64,000 nucleotides of DNA from Symbiodinium kawagutii (lineage: Eukaryota > Sar > Dinophyceae > Suessiales > Symbiodiniaceae): NCBI GenBank assembly GCA_009767595.1, contig VSDK01010461.1:899866-963865 (forward strand), written 5' to 3'. Every line of letters begins with the position of its first letter. Positions within the stretch are counted from its first letter, which is position 1. Shown here piece by piece: positions 43,871 to 55,654 of the stretch. The notes under the pieces were generated by a model, which saw nothing but the letters and a program-made list of their open reading frames with translations, searched no databases and was not told where the DNA came from. The position numbers and the translations under genes are program-made.

Positions 43871-46800
43871 CACACAGGTCATCCACCCAGCCGTTCTCTC
43901 GGAAACCAATTGCTGCCAATTGCCCAGCTCCACGAGCATACTCTGCGCCATAGACCTGGTTCTTGCGGTAGGCCGATGAGTACACATGGTGAGCTGTGAT
44001 ATGAGGAGGTGGCACCCTGCGGGGACCATGATGTTCAGGATATTCAGTGGGTGGCACTGGTCCTTTTCGGCTGGGATCTTGGTCATCAGCATGAGCACCT
44101 TGGTTGTTGTCATCAGGACGCACGCCATCATCAGCAGGTGTGTCATGGTGGTCACCGTGGTTGCCNNNNNNNNNNNNNNNNNNNGGCAGGGCGTCCAGCA
44201 CGGGCACGGCGAGCAGCAGGGGCAGGTCGAGCAGCAGGTAGGTCATGTTGGGCAACACAGTCAGCTGGTGCTGGCACTGGTTCGGAACATCCTGCCTTCC
44301 CGCCCCTGAGCTTTTTCAAGTTCTTGAACTTCCCAACGCACTTCCCAGATGACTTCGAATCCTTTGAACCCCTGGGCTTTTTGGATCCCCTTTTGGTAGA
44401 AGTCTTTTTGGTCTTCTTAGATGTATTGCTTGGATTCTTGGGTGTTCTTGGTTTTCGGCCCTTCTTCTTACCAATGTCTTCACCTTGTGCTGAATAAATT
44501 GGTGGATCCTCCATGGCTGCCAACTGTTGCATTTGAACCATAAAGCCAAGCCAGGTTCTCCCTTCGCATCAGGGTTGTACTTGCTAACCCGAGGCTTTTT
44601 GATCTCGATGGGTTCCTGCTCAGTAGATGGGATATCCTTTTCAGAAAACCGCTTCAGCTTCCTAAGAGTTGAACAGCTCTGCAAGGAAGGACCCGGCTGG
44701 TTGGCCACCGAAGCGGTGCTCCCCTGCTCGTTGTCACCCTGCTGCTCCTGAACAAGTCATGCCATTGATGTATATGCGCGATGAATTGTCGAGATGTGAT
44801 ATGTACTTCCTTGTCAAAGATATGTTCCATGATACCGCAGGAGGGAGGAACATGTTAATTTTCAATTTATAACATGCACGCATGCAGTATAAACCGTACA
44901 TATATATTGTTAATCGATAAGTTAACGTATCCTCTCTGTCATTGTCGTTTGTTTGGTGCACGCATGAGCATGAATGGATGAAGACTCAGGTCACAGCAGA
45001 GCTCCTCAGTCGCTGACGATGCCCCAGGTGCACGCTGCAACACTTGGTCGGGAGTCAGGTGTGGAGCAATGACCCCCAAGCACCTGTGGATGACACCGTT
45101 CTCAATGACCGGGATGTTTTTCGCCATCATGGCCTCAAGCACTGCGCCATAGCTGTCCTGGCATGTGGAAACACTTTGAGACTTGTTACACGCATGACAT
45201 GTAGCTGGCCGTCCTTGACCACTTTGTACAGCTCGTTGTCACCAAATGGAGCCTCACAAGACATTGTCAAGAGACCAGGTGAACCAAACACTAATGCCTT
45301 GCCTGGCCATTTGCAAACTGACGCAGGGCTTCTTCCAACTTCTCCCTGGAGGCCTGGTTTCGGACATCAAGTTAGAAACAATATGAAAGATTGGGGGACG
45401 GCTAGCATGACCTGAAACATAAAACAGGTTGTGAGTTGGATGGCAGTCCTGAGTAGACTTGTCACCACTCAGCTGTTGATTCTCGACCTCGGTTTCTTCA
45501 GTACGAGTCCGGATCTGATAATCAAACATGATGACGGAGACAGCCTGCTGAGAAATAAATCTGGGGGTCCAACTCTTGAATCATGGTTCACCGGTTCACT
45601 GACCTGGAGAAAGGCTCGATCAATAGCTGGCTTTGGATTCCAATGGTGGAAAACAAATATATATGCATATGGTACAGGAACCAATATAGACCATGCAGTT
45701 TCGAAGGCTTGTTGATTTGATGTAGGCCTCGTCATGGGCGCTGTCAGGTTCTGCACACTCCGCTGACATTGATTCCACCTGGGTGGTGTTGAGTTGGAAG
45801 CTTCAAAGAAGTTACATATATGTACATCATGATTGCAGAAAACAAACACATGGATCGAAATGAGGGGTAGGCATAGAGGTGAGCAGCTTCAGGTCCTGTT
45901 GCCCAACCTGTAGCCTCGGAGTCAGCTGAAATGGTAACCCTTTCTCAGAAGACTGTCCGTTTGGAAGCTTTGATTTTATGGAACCTTATTGGGAAGCCCA
46001 GAGCACATTGACATGTGAGAGATTGGAAAGGATGAAATGAATATATTCCAACTGCTGGCACAAACTCTGAGCACATCACCAAACCCGAGTCCTCAGGCAG
46101 ATCTTCAGCAAAGTGTGCCGGCTGCGCAGTCTGTGCCTCGCTCAGGTGTCACACAGGAATAGACGTGACACACACACACACATATATATATTTTTTTTTT
46201 CTCGATCAAACATATCGGAGATGTGACTTATTGAATCATTGGATCCTATGAGCATGAAAATCCAATCAAGTGTGGCAGCCTTTAGTTCTGAGAGCAAAGC
46301 CACCTGGTCATCAGGGCCGGGTACTTCATGATCCTTGCATTGGGCGCATTGCTATTCATTGCTTATGTCAAGGGGCGCAATCAAAAACTATTGTCGATCC
46401 TGGATTTCTTGGCCCCATGGACTCCGCAGCGACAATGTTGAAGAAATATCATCGTCATCAATTTGCACCACCTGCCAATCAGGAGTTCATCAACACCCAA
46501 CCTGTTTCCAAGCAACAACAGCCATTGCCTCATCGAATAAGGCAGCGTTCGCAGCCTGAATTGCTGCCGGCGAGCGGTGTACAAAGTACAGTCCATGAAC
46601 TCCTGCGGACCACCAGTTTAGCTCCGGGCTTTGCCAGACTCGGCGGCAGCATTTGTGTTTCCTGCGTGGGTCATGGAAAGCATTTGTGCATATGTATGAC
46701 TTCAAACTGCATGTGCCTTCAACGGCTGAGGTAGGCTCCACCGTAGGCTTAGGCACGCCTAGCATATGATGATGCATGCAATCCTCAAAAGTGTACGATC

Positions 46801-49358
46801 GATGAAACCACTCCCCAGACTCAGCACACCCAGTGGGTGGCTCATCCATGCCTTCAACTTTGGGATTCATACAATATATAGAAGGTTTGGTTTGAAATTG
46901 GTTCAAACAGTGAGAGCCTGTGTCATCCGGCAAAGCTGATGTAGACTCAGGGGGCGGTTCATGTACACCTGCAATGCACACACACACATTCAATGAATTC
47001 ATGGCAAGCACTGTTGGCCTCCAGCATGTAGCCCATCCATGCCAGTATCCATGCCTGCAATCTGTCAGCAGTTATGCGTTTTAAGGCAACAGGTTCGGTT
47101 GCCAAACTTCGTTTTGGTTGAACGAAGCATGAACCACTTGTTGAGAGCCTGTGTCAACTTTCAAGCTCAAACCTGCAAACACGGAGGGCAACTGCTCCAT
47201 ACCTGCCGTGTGAACATGCACATACAATTGATTGAAACCATGCATATGTGTATAATTGATGCATTTTGTGCACTGCTTCAACGAATTGGGTCCTGTTGCA
47301 TGTCAAGTCTAATTTGTGGAAAGAAACATTGCAAGCCTGCCACAGCATCGGTAGCCACAAGCTCAGAGGAGCCTGCCAAAACAACAATGATCGGTTGGAA
47401 GTTGATTCTAAGAAACACTGCAAGCCTGCCACAGCATCGGTAGCCACAAGCTCAGAGGAGCCTGCCAAAACAACAATGATCGGTTGGAAGTTGATTCTAA
47501 GAAACACTGCAAGCCTGCCACAGCATCGGTAGCCACAAGCTCGGAGGAGCCTGCCAAAGCAGCAATGATCGGTTGGAAATTTAATAAACCACTGGGAGCC
47601 TGTGTCAGCATCAGTAGCCACAAGCTCGGAGAAGCCTGCCAAAGCAGCAATGATTGGTTGGAAGTTGATTCTAAGAAACACTGCAAGCCTGTCACAGCAT
47701 CGGTAGCCACAAGCTCAGAGGAGCCTGCCAAAACATCAATGATTGGTTGGAAGTTGATTCTAAGAAACACTGCAAGCCTGTCACAGCATCGGTAGCCACA
47801 AGCTCAGAGGAGCCTGCCAAAACATCAATGATTGGTTGGATCCTGATTCTAAGAAACACTGCAAGCCTGCCACAGCATCGGTAGCCACAAGCTCGGAGGA
47901 GCCTGCCAAAACATCAATGATTTGTTGGAAGTTGATTCTAAGAAACACTGCAAGCCTGTGTCAGCATCGGTAGCCACAAGCTCAGAGGAGCCTGCCAAAA
48001 CATCAATGATTGGTTGGATCCTGATTCTAAGAAACACTGCAAGCCTGCCACAGCATCGGTAGCCACAAGCTCGGAGGAGCCTGCCAAGGCAACAATAGGG
48101 GTTGAATGTCCATTGCAAACATAAATGATATTTGATCTGCTATGTGCATATCATGGTTACTTTGGGAGCCTGGGTTGTCCTCGAAAGCCGGTGGAATATC
48201 ATCCTCGCCTTGGTGGTGACCAGTAACTTGCTTTCCATGATTAGGTTTCTAACTCCATGCGGTCACATGCGAAATTGAAATTGACAATGTTTGCAATGAT
48301 TTGGAGTCCCGTGCCATGCGCCGAAGATGATGTTGGCCCATCATCCATGCCTCCGGGGGGAACATGGCACGAGTAACAGAACAAACACATGGGTCTAAAG
48401 AAAAAACTAAACGAACATCAAGATCACATTGTTGAAAGGTTTGTCATACATGCTAGCCTGTGTTCTTGGGCAACTCGGTTTCATCATCAGAGATTTCGCA
48501 AACCATTGATTCAGGTTCACCATCATCCTTTGGAGGTTGTTGTTTGGCTGCCCTGGTACAGCTGGGTCGGGATCTCTTCGGATTCTTCTTCATCACGGCT
48601 TGAAGCTGAGCAGCTTCCTGGGTCACCTTAGTATGGAGAGATATCACCACATGGTTGATGATTTTTTCATGAACACGTTCCCTATGGTGAACGCCGCTGA
48701 ATCCTAAACATAGCTGCATTGTTAAAAACCCAACCCTGCAGATGTAAACACATTGCTACTGGGTGGCATTTTTCTTACACAAACTCTTTCTCCAATACTT
48801 CCTGGCGTAGGAGAGAAGAGCAAAAAGAGTATAGGCTTCCTGAATGGCGGCAAAAGCTGCCATGACGCAGAATGCTGTAACTTGCAAACTGTACACATGA
48901 ACAGGTTCGGAATACGAAAATCAAAACCTTTTGCATCCTACCATGTTGCACACTGAGTAAGATGACATATTTTGTCAAAGGTTCTGAATTTGCCCATTTG
49001 ACCCTTTGTTTCAAGAACCTGCCCTGACTGAGCTTGCCATCGCAGTCGTTGTCGAGGTTGATAAACACATGTTCCAAGAAGCCAGTGGTAAACTCACCTA
49101 AGGCCGGGCAGCACATAGAACACACAACAGAAATTGCTAATGTTGCTGTAGTTGGTCATCACAAAAGTGAACACTCGCCCAAGTCAAAGACAAGAAACCC
49201 ATTGGAGAAACATCGAAGAATGCAAGTATAAGGGGCAAATACTTTTGCATCTCTTCAAAGCTCACGCTGAACGCATCAACATCAGCAAACAAAGTGTTCA
49301 TCGGGAACTTCTGGGCGCAACAGGCACTGAAGACGCTGCCCGGCAAATGCGTTTGCAA
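43871..49358 (-). CDS. 5' exons of the same long gene: acidic, Lys-rich and micro-exon segments
   Basis: 43871 to about 44165 (HVYSSAYRKNQVYGAEYARG, then GWVDDLC) joins 43325 in phase, which links it to the methyltransferase-like exons. Its 5' end runs into the N gap. About 44185-44516 is Lys-rich (GKKKGRKPRTPKNPSNTSKK). 44552-44747 (LRKLKRFSEKDIPSTEQEP) has a GC donor and joins it in phase. Further exon-like pieces: about 44955-45157 (AVLEAMMAKNIPVIENGVIH), 45175-45302 (ALVFGSPGLLTMSCEAPFGD), about 45480-45540, 45735-45785, 46040-46145, 46195-46330, 46384-46640 (VHGLYFVHRSPAAIQAANAA), the micro-exon array, 48480-48700 (HEKIINHVVISLHTKVTQEA), and 48990-49340. The last holds HVFINLDNDCDGKLSQ, a degenerate EF-hand-like loop lacking the final Glu. 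That the whole stretch is one gene is inferred from strand and phase. Confidence 0.5.
44166..44184. other. Assembly gap of 19 N
   Basis: Unknown bases inside a coding region. The 75 bp to its right (44185-44260) are markedly more GC-rich than the flanking exons and read as a hydrophobic frame (TYLLLDLPLLLAVPVLDAL) on the minus strand, unlike the Lys-rich exon beyond. Confidence 0.98.
47300..48110 (-). repeat. Tandem 89-bp units, each a 36-nt exon plus a 53-nt GC-AG intron
   Basis: ACAGCATCGGTAGCCACAAG and neighbours recur at a spacing of 89 bp (one interval about 85): exons read at 47337-47372, 47426-47461, 47515-47550, 47600-47635, then every 89 bp to 48045-48080. On the minus strand each unit is TTGGCAG|GCTCC...GGCAG|GCTTGCAG. 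The 36-nt exon codes SSELVATDAVA or a close variant (VTG, DTG), and the 53-nt intron starts with GC. Since 89 is not a multiple of three, the units can form a continuous protein only if the 53-nt segments are removed. Similar single exons with GC donors flank the array (VHEPPPESTSALPDDTG near 46920, GVPKPTVEPTSAVEG near 46735, GMDEPPTGCAESGE near 46820, GMDDGPTSSSAHG near 48320). Confidence 0.8.
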
Positions 49359-49399
49359 AATGCCTAGGAATGCAATTCACACAAACGTGCACCACACAC

Positions 49400-50900
49400 A
49401 TCATGTCAATGCATTGCATGCATAGAATGGATTCTAAAGTGGGGTACCTCCAACCATTTGGTGTCCCTTTAATTTTTTTTCGGTAACTTGGGGAGTTGGG
49501 AGTTAGGGGGTTACCGCCATTTTAGGATCCTTAATTTGTCAAGCTACCCTTGCATCTATCCTCCAAGCCGACCAACGGGCATGAATGCACCATCTCGAAG
49601 GCACACTTAGCTGTTGAGCCCCAAAATCACAAGACTACGGACGAAGCTTGTTGCAGCAAGATCCATGCACGCACACCTAACCATGTTGCACCAGCTGCAG
49701 CGTGACCCACACAAGCGAAACAGCGGCTGCGGGCAGTCCTCGATATCCACGCCCTCGAGGCATAGGAAAAAAGGAACCATTGCCGCAGCTTGCTGCGGAT
49801 GGGATGGAAGTGAACCACAAGTGAGGTTAGATGGTGGTGATTGCTGTATTTTTTGGCCATCCTGTCCCCCTTCAATCCTAAAGGTAGGTGAACTGAACCA
49901 TTCAAAATGAATCTTATCATCTCGATGGCAAATATCACTGAACATCCTATTGATGATGACATGATGATTGTTTGATGCCTAAAATCAGCTTGAGCCCCGG
50001 GACCTGGAGATCTCGCCTTCCAGGCACCACATCCCACCAGATCCCCAGGGACCCTCGGAGGCAGAGGTCTTGGTCCTGAACCCTCCTATGCAGGTCCGAA
50101 ACCCTCCATAGCACAGCCCAAAGATTCTTAGGGCAGATGTTCAATCATTTTGCCATTACTCATCTGATGAATGATCATTGATTCTATGCACCATTGCTCA
50201 TTCAGCAATCATTATCTTCATTCTTCACTTAAATAACCATTACCCAATCATGTGTAAATACTACGAGAAACAAAAAATAATGCCAATAAGCCCATATCCT
50301 TCACACACCGCCTAAGATCAAAGCAAGTGTCCGCAAACCACAACTGCAAAAAACAGAGTTCCCCTTTCGTGTGGTCTCTTGGTTTGTGTTCATTTTCTGC
50401 TTCTAGTCCCATGTGATCCCACCATCGATTTGATTTGGAGATATTGGGAGTGCTGATAGCCTACCGACATGTTCTCAGGCGCCCGGTGTGATTCTTGCGC
50501 GACCCGTGTCCTCTGTCGCAGCTTTCTTGGGGGCCGCCTGGTCAGCAGCTCGCAGTCAAGGCTTGGGACTGGGAAGATGTAATGGTAGCGTTGGATGTGA
50601 ATAGCATCCTAAACTTGTTTATGATGCACTGGTATATGATAATAACTGGTGATGGTATATGATGTTTAGCTGCTAATGCTGCTGGTATGTGACTCCCAAG
50701 CCCTGTTTAGATCCTTCGCCAATCCTCGTTCATTATGCACTGGTAATGATGTTAGTAGACATCGTGGCTGGAAGCATCATAGCATCATCAGCGTGAACAA
50801 TAATGATCAGTCAATTAATTCCTGGCTTCGGGGTCAAGGCTCAGTGGAAAAAAAACACCACAAGTGGCTGCTCACTCCTATGAGGGACTAACGACTTTGA
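49400..50900. other. Largely non-coding stretch
   Basis: A minus-strand frame at about 49614-49870 (PFFLCLEGVDIEDCPQPLF) may be an upstream exon of the long gene. Otherwise the region is AT-rich spacer with no motif, repeat array or RNA gene that I can support. Confidence 0.35.
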
Positions 50901-50922
50901 TGCGAGGCCAGCCGCGCCATGT

Positions 50923-52199
50923 TTACGGCTTAGACCAGTCGAATCCGCCTAGGACATCAAGGAACACAATGTGATCGTGCACAATCCCTGGGATGTATCC
51001 TCGCGTCTTTGAAAATGAATCTCTTCCACCTTGATACCATCATAATTGGACAAGTGCATGCCCATTATCAGTGGAGGAATATCACCAACATAGTGCAGAA
51101 GTTGATGGGTTAGGCTGTGATTTCCACCTCGCCTCTATATGTTGGCCGTAGTCATCCTCAAGTAGTGGATCCAACGACATAAATCGTCCCTCCCCCTGTC
51201 GTCACCTAAGTTCTTTTTGCAGAGCAAACAAGGGTAGTCAGAAAATAAAAAGTGGTCCAACCGATCTGATGGACGCCCATAGTCTGCCTGCGGTACCACG
51301 GTTTTCTGGTTCTGCTGGTTCTGCTTGTTCTGCGCTACCATGCTCGCCAGCTTTATGTCATCTTCCTGGTGCATCCAAGGAACAGTCACAAGAATCACAA
51401 GAATAACCTAATGCACTTTCTACAAGACTTCAGCATGCATCAAAAAAGTGGTCCAACCAATCTGCTGGAAGCCCATAGTCTGCCTGCGGCACCACGGTTT
51501 TCTGGTTCTGCTTGTTCGGCGCTACCATGCTCGCCAGCTTTATGTCATCTTCCTGGTGCACCCAAGGAACAGTCACAAGAATCACAAGAATGACCCGATG
51601 CACTGCCTACAAAACTTCAGCATGCATCAAAAAAGGTGGTCCAACCAATCTGCTGGAAGCCCATAGTCTGCCTGCGGTACCACGGTTTTCTGCTGATTCT
51701 GCTGGTTCTGCTTGCTCGGCGCTACCATGCTCGCCAGCTTTATGTCGTCTTCCTGGTGCATCCAAGGAACAGTCACAAGAATCACAAGAATGACCCGATG
51801 CACTTTCTACAAGACTTCAGCATGCATCAAAAAAGTGGTCCAACCAATCTGCTGGACGCCCATAGTCTGCCTGCGGTACCACGGTTTTCTGGTTCTGCTG
51901 GTTCTGCGCTACCATGCTTGATAGCTTGATGTCATCGTCCTGGTTCATCCAAGCATGAACAGTCACAAGAATCACCTACGGCACTCTTTCTAGAAAACCT
52001 CAAGGTCCAAAAAGTGTTCCAACATGGTCCAACCAATCTGCTGGATGCCTGTAGCCTGCCTGCGATACCACGGTCTTCTGGTTCTGCTGGTTCTGCTTGT
52101 TCTTCGCTTGCAGGCTGGCTAATGCTACCTCATCAGGATCCGCTGCAGGTGGGTCTTCATCATCACTCGAAGAGGAGGAAGAGGAGGTGCTGGAGCCAC
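50923..52199 (-). CDS. Unrecognised gene with a five-fold duplicated Asn/Gln-rich exon
   Basis: Exons: 52060-52199 (DDEDPPAADPDEVALASLQA, then NKQNQQNQKTVVSQ; preceded by a Ser run), 51871-51939, 51672-51752, 51484-51552 and 51288-51365 (each DDIKLASMVA-type followed by NKQNQQNQKTVVPQ), about 51044-51128 (LTHQLLHYVGDIPPLIMGMH) and about 50923-51010 (TRGYIPGIVHDHIVFLDVLG, TAA). All five repeated exons end CGCAG|GC, all acceptors are AG|G, and exon lengths 69, 81, 69 and 78 are multiples of three. The N-terminal part is low complexity; the C-terminal part looks globular (HYVGDIPPLIMG, DHIVFLDVLGGFDW) but I cannot name it. A first exon upstream of 52199 is expected and not identified. Confidence 0.5.
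51272..52150 (-). repeat. Five tandem units of 188-199 bp, each an exon plus its intron
   Basis: CCATAGTCTGCCTGCGG recurs at 51276, 51472, 51660 and 51859, with a diverged copy at 52048. Each unit carries the Asn/Gln exon and about 110-120 bp of intron containing AGACTTCAGCATGCATC and CAACCAATCTGCTGGA. Length changes between units fall mainly in the CAGAAC (Gln-Asn) codons. Confidence 0.85.
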
Positions 52200-52449
52200 C
52201 TCAACGAACATCGGGCTAGAAACATGGCATGCCCAGCGAAAAAACATTCCAATAGAAGTGGCCTCGCCTGAAATGAGCCTGAATGTGCTGAAATGCGGGA
52301 TGGAATGCCCGAACAAATGTGTGTGGAGCACATTGCATCAACCATCGCCCGTATCTTCTCAAAAAGCAGCTAAAGCATACTACTACAAATCCATGGCTGA
52401 CATGAAACTCTACAAGTCTTTCAACGCCCCAAAAACGTCTCATGGTGGC

Positions 52450-53980
52450 TGGCAATTTCCGAAATGTTTGCCAATATAGCTTTGGTATCTCTCGGGTATT
52501 GTTGTTTATTCCCCGGTTTGTATTGACTTCCCGGTATTTTTGCTGTTTATTCCCTGATTTCCCTGTCTGCTAACCACAACAGTCTCAACCATGGTCAGCA
52601 CCCACGGTTAGCCATGTCTAACATGGTCAGCTGCGGTCCCTCAGGATCCCACTGCCACTGCTGCCTTGCGGTGGGCACATTGGCAGTGAACGGTGAGCAA
52701 TGGTAGAGAAGAGTGGTTCAATCATGGTTCAAAAGGTGTCAAAAACCATTATAGCACTACTGATTGTTGTAAATAATCATTATTGATACGAGTGATTAGG
52801 AATGGTTCAATCAGTGCTTATTAATAACATTTAGTAACAGTCAGTAGTGCTTCACACTGGTTGAATCCTGGTGCAAAAATGGTCAGTAGTGCTCAGTAAT
52901 GGTCAGTGATGCAAATGATTGATTAAGGGCAATCAGTAGCGGTTAGAAGTGGACAGTGATCAAGAGTTCATGGATACCGGTAATTGGCTGAATCGGGAAC
53001 GATGGTGAACAGAACAATCGCTGATAGCTGCCAAGTCCTCGGGGATCGTGGGTTGGTGACCATGGCAGTACAGGGTCGCGACCTGAAGCTGGATCGATCA
53101 AACAAGGTTGTAACTTTGTGACAATTAAGATGTCCTGCCTGAACAGTGTCCCATCCTGTATCCGCCATCTGCCTGAGATGACAAGGCAAACTACATATTT
53201 CAAACATGCCGAACTAGATCAACGTTGAGCATTAACAGATCGTTTCGGCATGGCGTACATGATTTGATGGAGATTCAAATCTCCACCCTGGTCCGCCATC
53301 CCCGGGCCTGAGCCCTCTTCCAGAACCTCATCTTTTTGAGGAGGTTCCTGGGTGGGGGCATGTGTTGACCTGGAATTTCACAAGTCACAATGACCATTGG
53401 AGTCACGGACATAAGCTACCCTCCCCAAACATCTGCTGAGTGGGGTTCCCATGGACTAGCCCTTGACATGTGCATCAAATTGTATCAATATGATTCAATA
53501 TGCAGTGTGCAGCATGTAAAAGTTTGTGCATATGTGCATGCATGTTGAATGGGTGCTTTCATCTGCTCTGCAACTACTCCTACATGCCCGTTCACCAAAC
53601 TAGGCATGTGTGCACCACCGACCAGCCGTTGCCCAGTGCGCCTAAATGCGGCGCCTAAACCTAAACCATCAACCGTCAATGCGCCTATGTTTGCTTCTGT
53701 TGCGCCACTGCCAGAGAAATGATTACCTACAAAACGGCAGTCTGTAATTTTTGCTTATGGCCCAGTGATTGGTTGCCGTTGGTGCTGCAGAACGTCTCTT
53801 GCCACCGTGGGCCAACCTTGCCGACGATTCTTTGGCTCTTAATTCATAGCGGCTGATAGTTCATGATTGGATTTGTCCCTCACACCGATTTGTCTACTAA
53901 ATGAGTTACTGCATTCAGCTTCCACAGCTCTTTGTCTGCGCATCGCTTAACGTTGCCCGGTAACCCCAATCAGCATAGCT
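52450..53980. other. Spacer, no supported gene
   Basis: Degenerate GGTTCAATCATGG and TCAGTAGTG words at 52680-52960. Overlapping minus frames at 52943-53207 show no deciding motif. Nothing else is recognised. Confidence 0.45.
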
Positions 53981-53984
53981 GGCC

Positions 53985-54345
53985 AGTCAGTATAGCTAAC
54001 CAATAGCTAACTGCTAACCAATCAGGTAACCAATAAGCAATCAGGTTAACTGGCTAACTATGGTTAACTACTAACCAATCAGGTGACCTTCTGACTAGCT
54101 TAGCTATACTAACTACTAACCAATCAGGTGACCTTCTGACTAGCTTAGCTATACTAATATATACTAACTACTAACCAATCAGGTGACCTTCTGACTAGCT
54201 TAGCTATACTAATATATACTAACTACTAACCAATCAGGTGACCTTCTGACTAGCTTAGCTATACTAACTACTAACCAATCAGGTGAACTACTAACCAATC
54301 AGGTTAACTACTAACCAATCATTAATAGTGGTTAAGAGTGGTTCA
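53985..54345. repeat. Tandem ACTAACCAATCAGGTGACC repeat
   Basis: ACTAACCAATCAGGTGACC followed by TTCTGACTAGCTTAGCTATA repeats four times with units of about 45-57 bp (longer ones add ATATATACTA), flanked by degenerate CTAACCAATCAGGTTAA copies. Confidence 0.85.
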
Positions 54346-54710
54346 TACCATGTCAATAATGGTCAATTAATGGTGGTTAGTAATGTCACTATGCTGATTG
54401 GTTTCAGTTCTTAGCCCCAGGTCATTCACCCACTACCACCCGCCTTCTCCGGGGCAACTCGTTTGGCAGGCAGCGCACGGTGGAGACCCTCCGGTGGTGG
54501 GCACAGGGGCACAAAATAATATGGAGATAAATGGCCATGTCAAATAGGTCTATGATGGTCAGTGATGGTCTATGAGGGTCTATGAGGGTCTATGATGGTC
54601 TATGTGTGAGCGGGTGTTCCCACGTCAAGAAGTTACGAAGTCATAGCGGGGAAGGATTTCAGATGGTCATTGCGTGATGAAGTCGCATTGGACTTTCAGG
54701 AATCCCTTAG

Positions 54711-55310
54711 GCCGTGTGAGCCAAACATGATGCCACGTGATACCATCCTTTAAAGTGCTGCTTCCCCATGGTTCTCCTATAGAAACGACCAGTTTGGGGA
54801 TGGTTCGAGGTCTGCGTCAATTTCCACCGAGCAAAGTCTGGCTTTCCCAGCCGATGGCGCAATTTGCCATCACCATCCAAGGCGTAACCCCTCAACAATT
54901 GGCGGGTGCATGAAAGGGTGAATGACCACCATCAACAATTCATGTGGCAGAGCATCAACGTTGGGACCCGACCTTCCCAAGGAATCACCGTCAGGCGAAG
55001 CACATGCACAGTATTTTACGCAGGTGGCGTAATCAATTTCTAGATATACCTGCAAATATGATCAAATATGCATGAACATGCATGCGTGTGTGTCTGAGTG
55101 CATGTAGCCACGCCTGATGTGTCCCTACAATTCCCTACAAACAAACCATAGAAAAGCCAAAACCTTCCGGCCCACACGCCATGCGATTCCTACCATGAGC
55201 CAATCTCACCCAACAAGAAGAACCGACGCTCACAGCGGGCTTCCGGACCGCTTCCAGGTCAGGCTTCAGGGGCTTCGGGGGCCACGGCCTGGGTTCGAGG
55301 GTGGCTAATG
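54711..55310 (-). CDS. 3' exons of an unrecognised gene
   Basis: 54711-54885 ends in TAA and reads GYALDGDGKLRHRLGKPDFA with HFKGWYHVASCLAHTA at its C-terminus; the acceptor is GTTGAG|G. About 54886-55050 (DYATCVKYCACASPDGDSLG) and about 55215-55310 (PKPLKPDLEAVRKPAVSV, donor TTGG|GTGAGA) precede it. The WYHVxxC pattern recalls PARP-type zinc fingers, but the other ligands are not visible, so I give no name. Confidence 0.35.
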
Positions 55311-55312
55311 GC

Positions 55313-55422
55313 AAGCTGGTGGTTTCTCAAAGTAGGGATGCCCCCAAATCATCCATTAATAACCAATTTTTAATAACAAACCAGCTATGTTTGGGTCCCC
55401 TATTTTGAGAAACACCCAGCTG
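55313..55422. mobile_element. Short MITE-like element with imperfect terminal inverted repeats
   Basis: Left end AGCTGGTGGTTTCTCAAAG then TAGGGATGCCCCCAAA. Right end, reverse-complemented, AGCTGGGTGTTTCTCAAAA then TAGGGGACCCAAA. The pair forms a TIR of roughly 33-36 bp around about 40 AT-rich bases. It has no coding capacity. Solo ends occur near 25538, 25685 and 41690. Confidence 0.65.
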
Positions 55423-55654
55423 GTTGTGAATGGCCAGAATCCCGGCTCCCCAATATTCAACCCCCTGAGGACCGCTGATCAAAGAAACGAAGTGAAAAAA
55501 TTGATCCCTGGAACACAATGCATGCGGATAGGCATGCGGATGGGCGCGGGGGGTGGATCTCTTTTGGGGAATGGATCACGTCTGACTACCCAGAAACAAG
55601 CAGCGGTGGCCATTTCCGGCCTCATGGTATGCCATTAATGAAACCGTCTCAAGG

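Noticed and set aside
47300..48110. CRISPR-like array
   Set aside because: Units are uniform along their whole 89 bp, with no unique spacers, in a eukaryotic intron-rich gene.
49000..49340. Calmodulin-like EF-hand gene
   Set aside because: One loop (DNDCDGKLSQ) is close, but the 12th-position Glu is absent and the second loop is too degenerate for a named call; kept only as EF-hand-like within the long gene.
52943..53207. Overlapping minus-strand frames resembling retroelement debris
   Set aside because: Three frames read equally well and none has a recognisable motif.
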